A DNA stretch of 64,000 nucleotides from Phenylobacterium zucineum HLK1 (lineage in GTDB: Bacteria > Pseudomonadota > Alphaproteobacteria > Caulobacterales > Caulobacteraceae), in the NCBI RefSeq assembly GCF_000017265.1, contig NC_011144.1, forward strand, positions 2,954,001 to 3,018,000, given 5' to 3'. The notes under the pieces were generated by a model, which was given only the letters and a program-made list of their open reading frames with translations, was not told the DNA's origin and did not search any database. Position numbers and translations under genes: made by a program. Position 1 is the first letter of the stretch, and each line of letters opens with the position of its first letter. This document shows positions 10,387 through 19,900 of this stretch, piece by piece.

Positions 10387-11250
10387 CTAGCGGAGATGCG
10401 CCAGCTTCTCCGGATTGCGCATGATGTAGATGGCGGCGATCCGCCCCTCCTCGTCGGGCTGGAAGGCGAACGTCTGGGGCCCGTCCTCCAGCCGCAGCAG
10501 CAGCCCCGGATAGCCGTTGATCCGCACCGTCTCGTAGGCGCCGGCGCCGTAGTAGGCCGGATAGCGCCAGCGGACCCCGCGCAGCAGCGACATCACGTCA
10601 TCCCGGCCGACCAGCACCCGAAGCGCCGCCGTCCGCTTGCCGCCGCCGTCGCTGACGAGGATCGCGTCCTCGGCCAGCAGCGAGGAGAGCGCGCTCGCGT
10701 CGGCGGTGAGCGCGGCGTGGGCGAACGCCTCGGCCAGCCGCACGGCCTTCTGGTGGTCCACCGAGAACCGGGGCCTGGCGTCCTGCACGTGGGCCCGCGC
10801 GCGGCTGGCGAGCTGGCGCACGGCCGCTTCCGAGCGGCCGAGGGTCTCGGCGACCTGGGCGTAGTCCTGTTCGAACACGTCGTGCAGCAGGAACACCGCC
10901 CGCTCCAGCGGCGAGAGCCGCTCCAGCGCCAGCAGGAAGGCCACCGAGACGTCCTCGGCCCGCTCCACGGGGTCCTCGGTCAGGGGCTCGATCAGCGGCT
11001 CGGGCAGCCAGGGGCCGCGGTAAGCCTCGCGCTCGGCCTTCGCCGCCCGCAGGCGGTCGATGCACAGGCGGGTGGTCGCGCGCACGAGCCAGGCGGCGGG
11101 ATCGGCGATCCCCTCCCCGGCCCGCGTCCAGCGCAGCCAGGCGTCCTGCACGGCGTCCTCGGCCTCGGCGACCGAGCCCAGCATGCGGTAGGCCAGCCGA
11201 TTCAGCCGCGGCCGGCTGGCCTCGAAGGCGTCGGTGAGGACGGCGTCCAT
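10387..11250 (-). CDS. ECF41-type sigma factor with fused SnoaL-like C-terminal domain
   Basis: 287 residues. Regions 2 and 4 of an ECF sigma factor occupy about residues 5-165 (AEDAVQDAWLRW; VAETLGRSEAAVRQLASRAR), followed by an extra domain of about 110 residues with a SnoaL/NTF2-like pattern. Three signatures known for group ECF41 are visible: WLPEPL in the linker between regions 2 and 4, DGGGK in the extension, and NPEKL at the very end. In this group the extension takes the place of an anti-sigma factor and regulates activity. It is the last gene of a three-gene operon with an AhpD-like protein, the classic ECF41 partner type, and the operon has a matching promoter at 12257-12283. Confidence 0.9.
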   Translation of the reverse strand: MDAVLTDAFEASRPRLNRLAYRMLGSVAEAEDAVQDAWLRWTRAGEGIADPAAWLVRATTRLCIDRLRAAKAEREAYRGPWLPEPLIEPLTEDPVERAEDVSVAFLLALERLSPLERAVFLLHDVFEQDYAQVAETLGRSEAAVRQLASRARAHVQDARPRFSVDHQKAVRLAEAFAHAALTADASALSSLLAEDAILVSDGGGKRTAALRVLVGRDDVMSLLRGVRWRYPAYYGAGAYETVRINGYPGLLLRLEDGPQTFAFQPDEEGRIAAIYIMRNPEKLAHLR

Positions 11251-11261
11251 GGCCCGCGATC

Positions 11262-11828
11262 CTACGCCGCCAGCCGGCGCGGGGCGATGGCTTCGCCGCC
11301 GACCGTGACGCGGGAACAGGCCTTGCCGTAGCCGAGGGCGTACTTGAGCGTCGGGTACATGCGCGAGGCGGTGATCGCGAGCGAGATGGCGACCAGCGCC
11401 GGATCGCCCCAGCGGCGCACGATCTCGTCGCGGAGCGGGTCGCAGGCCTCCATGTCGCGAGCAAGGCTCGCCCTGGCGAAGCGCCAGGCCAGCGCCGCCG
11501 TCTCGCCCATCGCCGACTCGTCGCCGTCCAGGAGGGCGCGGAGGACCGCCGGATCGACGCCGTTCTCGACGGCGATGTCGCAGGCGATCTGGGTGCAGGG
11601 GCCGCAGTCCTCGGACATCGTGCCGACCAGGCCGGCGGCGACCAGCGCCTCGGCCGGCGCCGCCCTGACATCGGCCGCGCGGGTCCCGAAGCCGAACTTC
11701 ATCAGGCTGGCCGGGCTCGCCCGCAGCACGTGGCGCATATAGGCGGCATCGTAGCCGTAGCGCCGCTCGAAACCGTCGATCCAGCGCGAGAGGCAGGCTC
11801 TCAGGAGCATGTCGTTCTCCTCGGTCAT
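11262..11828 (-). CDS. Carboxymuconolactone decarboxylase / AhpD-like protein
   Basis: 188 residues. The EDCGPCTQ segment near residue 80 gives the CxxC redox pair typical of the AhpD/CMD fold; family members act as alkylhydroperoxidase-like peroxide reductases or lactone decarboxylases. Start ATG at 11828, 4 bases after the stop of the membrane protein gene and 11 bases before the sigma factor start, so the three are probably co-transcribed. ECF41 sigma factors are usually linked to genes of this kind, and this is the likely regulated enzyme. Substrate unknown. Confidence 0.8.
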   Translation of the reverse strand: MTEENDMLLRACLSRWIDGFERRYGYDAAYMRHVLRASPASLMKFGFGTRAADVRAAPAEALVAAGLVGTMSEDCGPCTQIACDIAVENGVDPAVLRALLDGDESAMGETAALAWRFARASLARDMEACDPLRDEIVRRWGDPALVAISLAITASRMYPTLKYALGYGKACSRVTVGGEAIAPRRLAA

Positions 11829-11832
11829 GGGC

Positions 11833-12228
11833 TCAGCGAGGCGCAGGTCTGCGGACGAGCGCGAGCAGCAGGGGGATGGCGGCCAGCAGGTAGACGCCGA
11901 CGAAGTCCTGCCGCACGTCGGCGAGCGGGCTCGTCCCGCAGGCGGCGTCATAGACGTGGATGGCGGCGTGGAAGGTCAGGAAAGCCGCGCCGGCGGCCAT
12001 GGCCGGCCAGCCCTGGCGCGGTCGCCAGGCGAACCAGGCCAGGCCGAGGGCCGCGACCAGGTAGGCCGCGCCGATGTCCCGGACGAAGTGGGGATTGAAC
12101 GGGCCGGTCGCCGGCACGCCGGGAACCGCGTCATACCAGGCCAGGGGCCCGAAGAGCATGGCCAGGCCATTGGCGCCCAGCACCGCGGCGGTCAGGCCCG
12201 CCAGCCATCGATCCCAGTTGCGCGCCAC
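11833..12228 (-). CDS. Four-helix membrane protein of the ECF41 operon
   Basis: 131 residues with about four transmembrane segments (LAGLTAAVLGANGLAMLFG, FVRDIGAAYLVAALGLAWFA, MAAGAAFLTFHAAIHVYDA, DFVGVYLLAAIPLLLALV). The start is a GTG, supported by GGGAGG six bases upstream. Conserved-looking features are WYDAVPGV, NPHFVRDIG and the HAAIHV pair of histidines. I do not recognise a named function. It is the first gene of the operon and begins about 30 bases after the putative ECF41 promoter, so it is probably a direct target of the sigma factor encoded two genes later. Confidence 0.75.
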   Translation of the reverse strand: MARNWDRWLAGLTAAVLGANGLAMLFGPLAWYDAVPGVPATGPFNPHFVRDIGAAYLVAALGLAWFAWRPRQGWPAMAAGAAFLTFHAAIHVYDAACGTSPLADVRQDFVGVYLLAAIPLLLALVRRPAPR

Positions 12229-12256
12229 GCTGCGCCTCCCTCGTCCACGCCCCTAG

Positions 12257-12283
12257 GACGGAGGAGGGTCGGCCGGTGTGACA
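12257..12283 (-). promoter_or_regulatory. ECF41-type promoter, TGTCACA-N16-CGTC
   Basis: On the minus strand TGTCACA (12283-12277) is followed after exactly 16 bases by CGTC (12260-12257). This equals the target consensus I know for ECF41 sigma factors. It lies about 30 bases before the GTG of the first gene in the operon that encodes an ECF41 sigma factor, which is what autoregulation would look like. Confidence 0.75.
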
Positions 12284-12336
12284 CGGCGGCGGCGGATTTT
12301 TTTCTCTCCCCTCCCAGGCGGGAAAGGACGCGCGGC

Positions 12337-13506
12337 CTACCGCTTGCCGTCCATCAGGCCGGCGAACCGTTCGAACAGGTAGAGGCTGTCGGTGGGGCCG
12401 GGCGAGGCCTCCGGGTGGTGCTGCACGGAGAAGACCGGCTTGTCCGTCAGGGCCAGGCCCGCGTTGGTGCCGTCGAACAGGCTGACGTGGGTCTCGACCA
12501 CGGGGGCCGGCAGGCTGTCGCGGTCGACGGTGAAGCCGTGGTTCATCGAGACGATCTCCACCTTTCCGGTGGTGAGGTCCTTCACGGGATGGTTCGCGCC
12601 GTGGTGGCCCTGGTCCATCTTCACGGTCTTGGCCCCGAGCGCGAGCGCCAGCATCTGGTGGCCCAGGCAGATGCCGAAGACCGGCTTGCCGCTGTCCACC
12701 AGCTTGCGGATCTCGGGCACGGCGTACTCGCCCGTGGCGGCCGGGTCGCCCGGGCCGTTCGACAGCAGCACACCGTCCGGATTGCGCTTCAGGATGTCCT
12801 CGGCGGGCGTGTTGGCCGGCACCACCGTCACCCGCGCCCCGACGGACGTCAGCGCGCGCAGGATGTTGCGCTTCACGCCGAAGTCCATGACCACCACGTC
12901 GTACTTCGGCTGCTCGGGGGCCTTGGCGTAGCCCTCCTCCCAGCTCCACAGGCCCTCCTCGTAGACGAACGGCTGCAGGCACGAAGCGTCCTTGGCCAGG
13001 TCGAGCCCGACGAGGCCGTTCCATTCGCGCGCCTTGGCCACCAGGGCGTCCAGGTCGAACTTGCCCTCGGGGTCATGGGCGATCACCGCGTGCGGCATGC
13101 CGTGCTCGCGGATCCGGCGGGTCAGGGCCCGGGTGTCGACGCCGGCCAGGCCGACGACGCCGCGGCGGGCCATCCACGTCTCCAGATCGGCGTCGGCCCG
13201 CCAGTTGGCCGGGCGGGTGGGGACGTCGCGGAAGATCGCGCCGCGGGCGGCCGTCTCGGCCGAGCCCGACATCTGCTCGATGTCCTGCACGTTGGTTCCC
13301 ACGTTGCCCACGTGCGGGAAGGTGAAGGCCACGATCTGGGCCATGTAGGAGGGGTCGGTGAGGATCTCCTGGTACCCGGTCATGGCGGTGTTGAAGCACA
13401 CCTCGCCGACGGCCTCGCCGACCGCGCCGACGCCGATCCCCTGGAGGACGGTCCCATCCGCGAGCGCGAGCACGCCAGTTGCGCCGGGCAGCAGTTCGCG
13501 GCTCAT
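12337..13506 (-). CDS. carA: Carbamoyl-phosphate synthase small subunit
   Basis: 389 residues, normal for CarA. It hydrolyses glutamine and feeds ammonia to CarB for carbamoyl phosphate, used in pyrimidine and arginine synthesis. The N-terminal CPSase small-chain domain ([19 protein letters not shown]) is followed by a class I glutamine amidotransferase domain with the nucleophile in GICLGHQML and the His/Glu of the triad in [18 protein letters not shown] forms the oxyanion region. The start has AAGGAGA seven bases upstream. carB is about 7 kb away on the other strand, so the two subunits are transcribed separately. Confidence 0.97.
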   Translation of the reverse strand: MSRELLPGATGVLALADGTVLQGIGVGAVGEAVGEVCFNTAMTGYQEILTDPSYMAQIVAFTFPHVGNVGTNVQDIEQMSGSAETAARGAIFRDVPTRPANWRADADLETWMARRGVVGLAGVDTRALTRRIREHGMPHAVIAHDPEGKFDLDALVAKAREWNGLVGLDLAKDASCLQPFVYEEGLWSWEEGYAKAPEQPKYDVVVMDFGVKRNILRALTSVGARVTVVPANTPAEDILKRNPDGVLLSNGPGDPAATGEYAVPEIRKLVDSGKPVFGICLGHQMLALALGAKTVKMDQGHHGANHPVKDLTTGKVEIVSMNHGFTVDRDSLPAPVVETHVSLFDGTNAGLALTDKPVFSVQHHPEASPGPTDSLYLFERFAGLMDGKR

Positions 13507-13578
13507 GGGGTCTCTCCTTGTAGGCAAACGGCCGCGTAGGTAGTGACTCGCGCCTACGTGGTCAATCGGAGGGACGCT

Positions 13579-14010
13579 ATGGCGCACATCGATCCGGAAC
13601 GCGAGGCCTGGGAGGCGTTCAAGTCGCTGCCGCGCGACCAGCCGATCCACATGCTGAACCTGATCCGGCTGAAGCCCAAGGCCGAGTATCCGGAAGGCCA
13701 CCCCGACCACGGCAAGGACCTGACCGGGCTCGACGCCTACCGCGCCTACGGCCGGACCACGGCCCCCATCTTCAAGCGCCTGGGCGGGCGGCAGGTCTGG
13801 GCAGGCAAGCCGCAGGTGATGGTGACGGGCCCGCAGTCCGAGGCCTGGGACCTGGCGTTCATCGCCGAATACCCCAACGCCGACGCCTTCATCGCCATGG
13901 TCCGCGATCCCGAATACCGCGAGCTGGTGCAGCACCGCACCGCCGGCGTGGCGGACTCGCGCCTCCTGCGCCTGTCGCCGCTGGAGCCCGGCGAAGGGTT
14001 CGGGGAGTAG
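13579..14010 (+). CDS. DUF1330 family protein
   Basis: 143 residues. The pattern [32 protein letters not shown] and [17 protein letters not shown] fits DUF1330, a dimeric alpha-beta ferredoxin-like fold of unknown activity. The ATG at 13579 is preceded by GGAGG six bases upstream; a GTG at 13543 in the same frame is rejected as lacking a ribosome binding site. It diverges from carA. Confidence 0.8.
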   Translation: MAHIDPEREAWEAFKSLPRDQPIHMLNLIRLKPKAEYPEGHPDHGKDLTGLDAYRAYGRTTAPIFKRLGGRQVWAGKPQVMVTGPQSEAWDLAFIAEYPNADAFIAMVRDPEYRELVQHRTAGVADSRLLRLSPLEPGEGFGE

Positions 14011-14061
14011 TCGGCAGGAATCGAGGGAAACCTGTCCTTTCCGCCGCGCGGCGGTTGGATC

Positions 14062-14316
14062 ATGCTGACCGCCATGCTGGCCCTGCGACCCAACTGCGAA
14101 TGCTGCGACCGCGACCTGCCGCCCGACAGCCGGGAGGCGCGGATCTGCACCTTCGAATGCACCTTCTGCGCCGACTGCGCCGAGAGCCGCCTCGGCGGCG
14201 CCTGCCCCAACTGCGGCGGCGAGCTGGTGCGCCGCCCGATCCGCCCGGCCGCGGCCCTCGCCCGCTTTCCGGCCCAGGTCGAGCGCGTCCTCAAGGCCCA
14301 CGCCGCCTGCGCCTGA
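14062..14316 (+). CDS. DUF1272 small zinc-binding protein
   Basis: 84 residues. [15 protein letters not shown] followed by [13 protein letters not shown] and [15 protein letters not shown] is the DUF1272 signature; three CxxC pairs plus extra cysteines should bind zinc as a small treble-clef or knuckle. Function is not known. Two ATGs (14062, 14074) are in frame and neither has a good Shine-Dalgarno; relatives usually begin just before RPNCE, so the second is equally possible. Confidence 0.8.
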   Translation: MLTAMLALRPNCECCDRDLPPDSREARICTFECTFCADCAESRLGGACPNCGGELVRRPIRPAAALARFPAQVERVLKAHAACA

Positions 14317-14369
14317 CGGCGCACCGCCCGAGATTGCGCACCGCCGGGGACGCGCCGTAAGAGCGCGCC

Positions 14370-15065
14370 ATGCGCATCACCACGGTCGGCCTCGATGCCG
14401 ACGACACGCTCTGGCACAACGAAGGCATCTTCCGCCTGACCCAGGACCGCTTCGTCGCGCTCATGGCGCACCTGGCCGATCCGCAGGACCTGATGGCCAA
14501 GCTGCGCGACGTCGAGAAGCGCAACCTGCGGCTCTACGGCTATGGCGTGAAGGGCTTCACGCTCTCGATGATCGAGACGGCGATGGAGCTGACCGGCAAC
14601 GAGGCGCCCAGCCGGCTGATCGCCGAGATCCTGGCCGCCGGGCGCGAGATGCTGACCCATCCGGTCGAGCCGCTGCCGGGCGTCGAGCAGGCGCTGGCCG
14701 ACCTCGCCCAGGATTACCGGCTGGTGCTGATCACCAAGGGCGACCTGCTGCACCAGGAGCAGAAGCTGGCGGCCTCGGGCCTCGGCGAACTGTTCGTCGC
14801 CGTCGAGATCGTCTCCGAGAAGGACGCGGGCACCTACGAGCGGGTGTTCGCCCGCCACGGCGCGGGCGCAGCCCGGGCCGCCATGTGCGGCAACTCCATG
14901 CGCTCGGACATCCTGCCGGCGCTGGAGGCGGGCGCCTATGCGGCCTACGTCCCTTATGAGCTGGTCTGGGAGCACGAGGTCGCCGACGCCCCGGAGAACC
15001 ACCCGCGCTTTACGGAGCTGTCCAGCCTCGCCGAGCTGCCGGCCTGGCTGCGGGCGCTGACCTAG
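14370..15065 (+). CDS. HAD-superfamily hydrolase
   Basis: 231 residues. All HAD motifs are visible: DADDTLW at residues 9-15 (nucleophile and acid/base Asp), ITKGD (motif II Thr), the Lys in SEKD (motif III) and GNSMRSD (motif IV). The cap is helical, between residues 20 and 95. Probably a phosphatase acting on a small phosphorylated metabolite; substrate unknown. Confidence 0.85.
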   Translation: MRITTVGLDADDTLWHNEGIFRLTQDRFVALMAHLADPQDLMAKLRDVEKRNLRLYGYGVKGFTLSMIETAMELTGNEAPSRLIAEILAAGREMLTHPVEPLPGVEQALADLAQDYRLVLITKGDLLHQEQKLAASGLGELFVAVEIVSEKDAGTYERVFARHGAGAARAAMCGNSMRSDILPALEAGAYAAYVPYELVWEHEVADAPENHPRFTELSSLAELPAWLRALT

Positions 15066-15082
15066 GGCCGGATCCGGCCCGG

Positions 15083-15811
15083 CTAGATGCGGCCGAGCGC
15101 GCCGCGGGCCGCGATCGGGCCGCTCGGACCCTGGGGATCCGTGGAGCCGCCCGGCGGCTCGACCGAGACGGCGAGTTCGGCGCCCTCCGAGACCATCCGG
15201 TCGAGGGTCTCCGGCATCGGCATGGCCCGGGACGTCCCGGGCTCGACCATGCCGAGCGAACGCGGCTTGCCGTCGCCCGGGATCAGCCAGAGCTGGTGCA
15301 CGTGCAGCGGATCGGTCCCCGGCGGCACCAGGGAGGTGACGATCAGCGCCTTCCGCTGCGGGTCGTAGGCGGCGACGAACAGCGGCTGCACGCCGCCCGC
15401 CTGCGGCATCAGGCTGGCGTTCAGCAGCGGCCCCGGCTGGGCCGGCGGGGCCTGGATCACGGTCGGCGGCCGGTTGGCGACCACCACGACGGCCGCAAGG
15501 CTGGCGGCGGCCAGGCCGAAGCCGCCCATGGCGGCGGCGCGCCAGAATCTCAGCCGCCGCACGGCGCGGGGATTGTCATTGGCCGGCAGGCGCCTGGCGA
15601 TCCGCTCCCACAGGCCGGCGGGCGGGGCGACCGGCGTCACGCCGTCCACCAGCGGCGCGAGGCGGATGCGCCAGGCGTCCACCTGGGCCGCGAAGACGGG
15701 ATCGCGGGCCATCCGGACCTCGGCCTCGGCGCGCTCGGCGCCGGTCAGCACGCCCAGCGCGTGCTCGGCGGCCAGGGCCTCGAGGCCTTCCAGTTCGGGC
15801 GCTTCGCTCAT
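15083..15811 (-). CDS. RskA-type anti-sigma factor
   Basis: 242 residues. An N-terminal cytoplasmic zinc-less anti-sigma helical part (LEALAAEHALGVLTGAERAEAE) is followed by one transmembrane segment near residues 93-113 (GFGLAAASLAAVVVVA) and a periplasmic RskA domain (LHVHQLWLIPGDGKPRSLG). It should hold the adjacent ECF sigma factor at the membrane until a signal releases it. The ATG overlaps the sigma factor's TGA as ATGA, which implies translational coupling and matched amounts. Confidence 0.9.
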   Translation of the reverse strand: MSEAPELEGLEALAAEHALGVLTGAERAEAEVRMARDPVFAAQVDAWRIRLAPLVDGVTPVAPPAGLWERIARRLPANDNPRAVRRLRFWRAAAMGGFGLAAASLAAVVVVANRPPTVIQAPPAQPGPLLNASLMPQAGGVQPLFVAAYDPQRKALIVTSLVPPGTDPLHVHQLWLIPGDGKPRSLGMVEPGTSRAMPMPETLDRMVSEGAELAVSVEPPGGSTDPQGPSGPIAARGALGRI

Positions 15812-16359
15812 TGCTCCAGGCACCCCCGGAGTTTGGCGAGACCGCGGCGGATCCAGCTCTTCACCGTCCCCAGCGGCGTCTCCATCCGCCGGGCCAGCGC
15901 GTCATAGGTGACGCCTTCGAAGAAGGCGGTGCGGATGACCGTCTGCGTCCGCTCGTCCAGTTCGCCCAGGCAGGCGGCCAGGCGCGCCCGGTCGTCGGCG
16001 GCCGACAGCAGGGCCTCGGCGCCCACCTGGCTCTCGTCGGCGATCTCGAGCTCTTCCACCGGCTCGGCCCGGGCCATCGGGCCGCGCGCGCGGAGGCGGT
16101 CGATCGCGCGGTTGCGGGCGATGGTGGCGATCCACGTCATGACGCTCGCCCGGGCCGCATCGAAGCGGTCGGCGCGTCGCCAGATCGTGACGTAGACCTC
16201 CTGCAGCACGTCTTCGGACTCCTCGCGGTCGGCGAGGATACGCAGGCAGACGCCAAATAGCTTCGAGGAGGTGGCCTCGTACAATTGTCGCAGGGCCTCG
16301 CGGTCGCCATCGGCGATGCGCGGCATCAGCGCGGCCAGGGAGTCGGTCGATGTCGCCAC
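15808..16359 (-). CDS. ECF sigma factor, partner of RskA
   Basis: 183 residues with region 2 (FGVCLRILADREESEDVLQEVYVTIWRR; MTWIATIARNRAIDRLR) and region 4 (VIRTAFFEGVTYDALARRMETPLGTVKSWIRRGLAKL). This resembles SigK-like ECF factors controlled by RskA. The start is the GTG at 16359, giving the usual N-terminal length; there is no clear Shine-Dalgarno, and the ATG at 16326 is an alternative. It follows the cupin gene on the same strand. Confidence 0.88.
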   Translation of the reverse strand: MATSTDSLAALMPRIADGDREALRQLYEATSSKLFGVCLRILADREESEDVLQEVYVTIWRRADRFDAARASVMTWIATIARNRAIDRLRARGPMARAEPVEELEIADESQVGAEALLSAADDRARLAACLGELDERTQTVIRTAFFEGVTYDALARRMETPLGTVKSWIRRGLAKLRGCLEQ

Positions 16360-16415
16360 GGGGGGCAAGCTGCCCGCGCCCGGAGACTTGCGCAAGGAAA
16401 TGGTGCGGCTTGCCG

Positions 16416-16832
16416 CTAGGGCCTGGGGACGGTGACGGCCGCGCCGGGCGGCGCCTGGTCGATGGTCAGCAGGCGCACCGGCTCGTCTCCGACGACGACG
16501 CCTTCGTGCCACTGGTCCACGGAGTCCACCAGCCAGTCGCCGGGGGCCGGCTCGCTGACCGTCCCCGTATCGAGGTGGGTGACCTTCAGGCGGCCCGACA
16601 GCACCTGGACGATCCGCGGGTACGGGTGCTTGTGCGGCGGCAGGCGTTCGCCGGGGGCGATCGTCGTCTCCGAGACGGTCACCCGCACCGGGCCGGACGG
16701 CGGCGAGATCGGCTGGCCGGTGAGGGTGGCCTCGATCACGGCGATGGGCCTGACCAGCGGCCCGACGGCCGGCTGGGCCGCGGCGGGCGCGGCCAGCAGC
16801 GAGAGGGGGATGAGAACGGCGAAGCTGCGCAT
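16416..16832 (-). CDS. Exported cupin-domain protein
   Basis: 138 residues. Signal peptide at residues 1-19 (SFAVLIPLSLLAAPAAAQ). A single cupin barrel follows: GERLPPHKHPYPRIVQVLSG contains the first cupin motif (HxH and downstream residues), and SVDQWHEGV the second. It may bind a metal and a small ligand in the periplasm. It lies 56 bases before the ECF sigma factor on the same strand and could be its co-regulated partner, much as cupin anti-sigma or sensor proteins are in other systems; that is inference. The start codon lies inside a perfect 11-bp stem. Confidence 0.75.
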   Translation of the reverse strand: MRSFAVLIPLSLLAAPAAAQPAVGPLVRPIAVIEATLTGQPISPPSGPVRVTVSETTIAPGERLPPHKHPYPRIVQVLSGRLKVTHLDTGTVSEPAPGDWLVDSVDQWHEGVVVGDEPVRLLTIDQAPPGAAVTVPRP

Positions 16833-16850
16833 CCGCAAAGGATGCGCAGC
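16824..16850 (-). promoter_or_regulatory. Hairpin enclosing the cupin gene start codon
   Basis: Perfect 11-bp inverted repeat (GCTGCGCATCC / GGATGCGCAGC) with a 5-base loop. In the minus-strand mRNA the ATG (16832-16830) is inside the 3' arm, and no purine-rich Shine-Dalgarno is visible before it. It could hide the start codon from ribosomes or be a DNA operator. Confidence 0.5.
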
Positions 16851-16900
16851 TCGCGGTCGTCTGCTCAAGCCGCCGGAGCGGCCAAGCCTGGAAGCCGGGC

Positions 16901-19900
16901 CTAGAAGCTGGCCTTCAGGCCCACGTAGAAGAACCGGCCCAGCGGCCCCACGGGCGTGGCGCCCGAGGTGAAGGCGGCGGCGCCGGTCGAGTTCACGCCG
17001 GTCGTGCCGCGGTCGGGCAGCTGGTTGGTGAAGTTGTTCACCCCGCCGTAGAGGGCGTATCGGTCCTGCAGGTTGTACTGCACCTGGATGTCGTGGGTCG
17101 CCCGCTCCGAGTAGTACCAGTACTCCTCGGGCACGTAGTTCGGGCTCGAGGCGCGGCGCTCGTCGGTGTAGCGCTTGGTCTCGTCGAACCAGTTGAACCC
17201 GTAGTTGACCATCAGGTCGTTCCACATCCAGGTCAGGTCGAAGTTGGCCTGCCACTTGGGCGCGCCCACGTAGCCCAGCTCGCTCGACGGATCGGCGCCC
17301 TCCACCTCGGTGAACTCGAGCTTGGTGGTGCGGTTGGCGGCCAGCGCGAGCTGGAATTCGCCGATATCCCGCGACAGGCCGAAGTCCGTCGGACGGAAGC
17401 GGTACTGGGCCACGAAGTCGAAGCCCTCGGTCTCGTACTTCGAGACGTTCACCGAGTACTCCTGGAACGAGTCCACGAAGCGGGTGGACGCGTCGCGGGT
17501 GAACAGGTTGCAGAAGTCGTTCGGCTGTTCGAGGTCGTAACAGCTCTCGATGATGGTGTTGGCGGTGAACAGGTTCACCGCGTCGGTCAGCCGGATGCGG
17601 TACCAGTCCAGCGAGAGCGACAGGCCGGGCGCGAAGCGCGGCGTGAAGACCGCGCCGAGGGTCCAGGTGTCGCCCTTCTCCGGGCCGAGGTCCGGGTTGC
17701 CGCCGACCACGCCTTCCACCGACGAGGAGGTGGTGTTGATGAACTGGGTCGCGATCGGGTCGAAGCCCAGGTCGGCGATGCAGTTGGCCAGGCGGTACTG
17801 GCTGCCCGCCTCGACGTTCCGGTAATCGCACGGGTCGGTGATCGTGCGGAACGTCTGGGTCTGCGGCAGGAACAGCTCGTTGATGTTCGGCGCGCGGACC
17901 GCCCGGGCGCGGCTGCCGCGGATCATCAGGTCGTCGTTGACCCGCCACTGTCCGCCGAGGTTCCAGGTGTTGGTCGTGCTGATCGTCGAATAGTCCGAGA
18001 ACCGGTAGGCGGCGTTCACGTCCAGCGACTGGACGAACGGCAGGTCGCGCAGGACCGGGACCGCCAGTTCGCCGAACAGCTCGTAGACGTCGAACGCGCC
18101 GGTGCTGATCGCGCCCTGGCCGAGCCAGGTGACGTCATAGCCGTACTGCGCGCCCAGCAGCTCCTCGTCCGAAGGCGTGAAGCGGCTCTTCTCCTTGCGG
18201 TACTCGGCGCCCAGCACGAAGCCGACCGGGCCGGCCGGCAGGCGGAAGAAGGCCTCGGTGTTGCCCGAGACGTAACCGTTCAGCACGTGCTGCTCGATCT
18301 TGGCCGAGGAGCGGGCGACGCCGTTGATCCAGGCGCGCGCCTCGTCCGAGACGCTCTCGCCGAAGATGTTCACCGGCACGCAGCCCGAGGCGTTCGGCGC
18401 ATAGGCTCCCGCCCAGGCGGCCGCGTCGATGCCGTTGCCGTAGAGATCGCCGTACGGGATGGCCGACGGATCGAGGCTGGAGCGGCAGACGATGTTCCCG
18501 CTGGCCGGGTCGCGCACCGCGTCGATGGCGGCGAACCAGCGCAGGTTGTTCCGGTTGTTGAGCTCCCGGTTGTCTTCCTTGGTCTGGCCGTAGGTGTAGG
18601 ACAGGCTGTAGGCGATGTCGGGGGTGAAGTCCCCTTCCAGGCCGATCACCGACCGGAAGGTCTCGCGCTCGACGTCGCGGCGCACCTGGCCGAGGTCGAA
18701 GTTGTCGCGGCCCACCAGCACGCCCGGATCGGGCAGCCAGGAATCGGCCGTCGCCAGCCCGCCGGGCGCCAGCGCGCTCTCGCGGATGCTCTCCGGCATG
18801 AACGGATTGTCGATCGGAACGAAGATGCCGTAGTCGAACGTCGGCTGGGACGTGAAGGACGTCCTGGCGTTGTTGTACTTGAACTCGCCGAACAGGCGGT
18901 GGTTGTCGGTGAGCTCGAACGTGCCGGCCACGTAGCCGGTCCAGCGCTCCAGCCCCGGCAGCAGCTCGGTCTGGAAGAGGTCGGTGGGCGTGCCCGAGCC
19001 GCCGATCATCGAGAAGCCGCCGGCGTACAGGCCGTCGCGCCAGGGCTGGCCGTTGCCCTGGAAGTTGGCCCCCGAGATCGAGTCCGAGTTGTTGTTCGAG
19101 AAGACCGCGCCACCGGTCGCGGTGTCGATGTAGCGCACGTCGCGCGCGAAGCTGAGGTCGTAGGTCCCCCACACCGAGGCGTCGAGGCCGTCGTTGTAGC
19201 GCATGGGGTTGTTGACCAGCACCTCGCGCGAGCCCGGACGCGAGAACTTGCGGTCGCGCGGATCGATGGCGTCGGTGTTGGAGTACTCCAGGGCCGCGGT
19301 CACGTTCGCGCGGCCGTCGAGGAAGTTCTTGCCGCCGACGGCGCTGATGAAGGCGGTCTCGCCGCCGCCGAGGTCGGACCAGCCGTATTGCGTACGGACG
19401 TCCAGGCCCTCGAAGTTCTTCTTGGTGATGAAGTTGACCACGCCCGAGACGCCGTCGGCGCCGTAGACGGCCGAGGCGCCGCCGGTCAGCACTTCGACCC
19501 GGTCGATCAGGGCCACCGGGATGGCGTTGGTGTCGACCGAGGAGGTGCCGGGATCGCCCGCCACGTGGCGGCGGCCGTCCACCAGGACCAGGGTGCGCTT
19601 TTCGCCCAGGTTGCGCAGGTTGAGCAGGTTCAGGCCGACCGAGCCGCGGTTGCCGGCGTTCGCCAGGTCCTGGCTGTCGGTCGAGCCGACCAGCGCCGGG
19701 TAGCTCTGCATCAGGTCGGTGACATTGGTGAGGCCGGAGCGTTCGATCGCCTCGCCGGTGACGGTGCTCACCGGGGCGGGGGCGGTGAAGTCCTGCAGGC
19801 GGATGCGCGAGCCGGTGACCACCAGCTCCTCGACGGCGACGTCGGCGGCCGCGTCCTGGGCCGCGGCGGGCTGGGCGGCGGCGAGCGCCGCGAGCGCCGC

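Noticed and set aside
14041..14065. Sequence like the 3' end of 16S rRNA (GGTTGGATCAT)
   Set aside because: No rRNA sequence surrounds it; chance match before a small gene.
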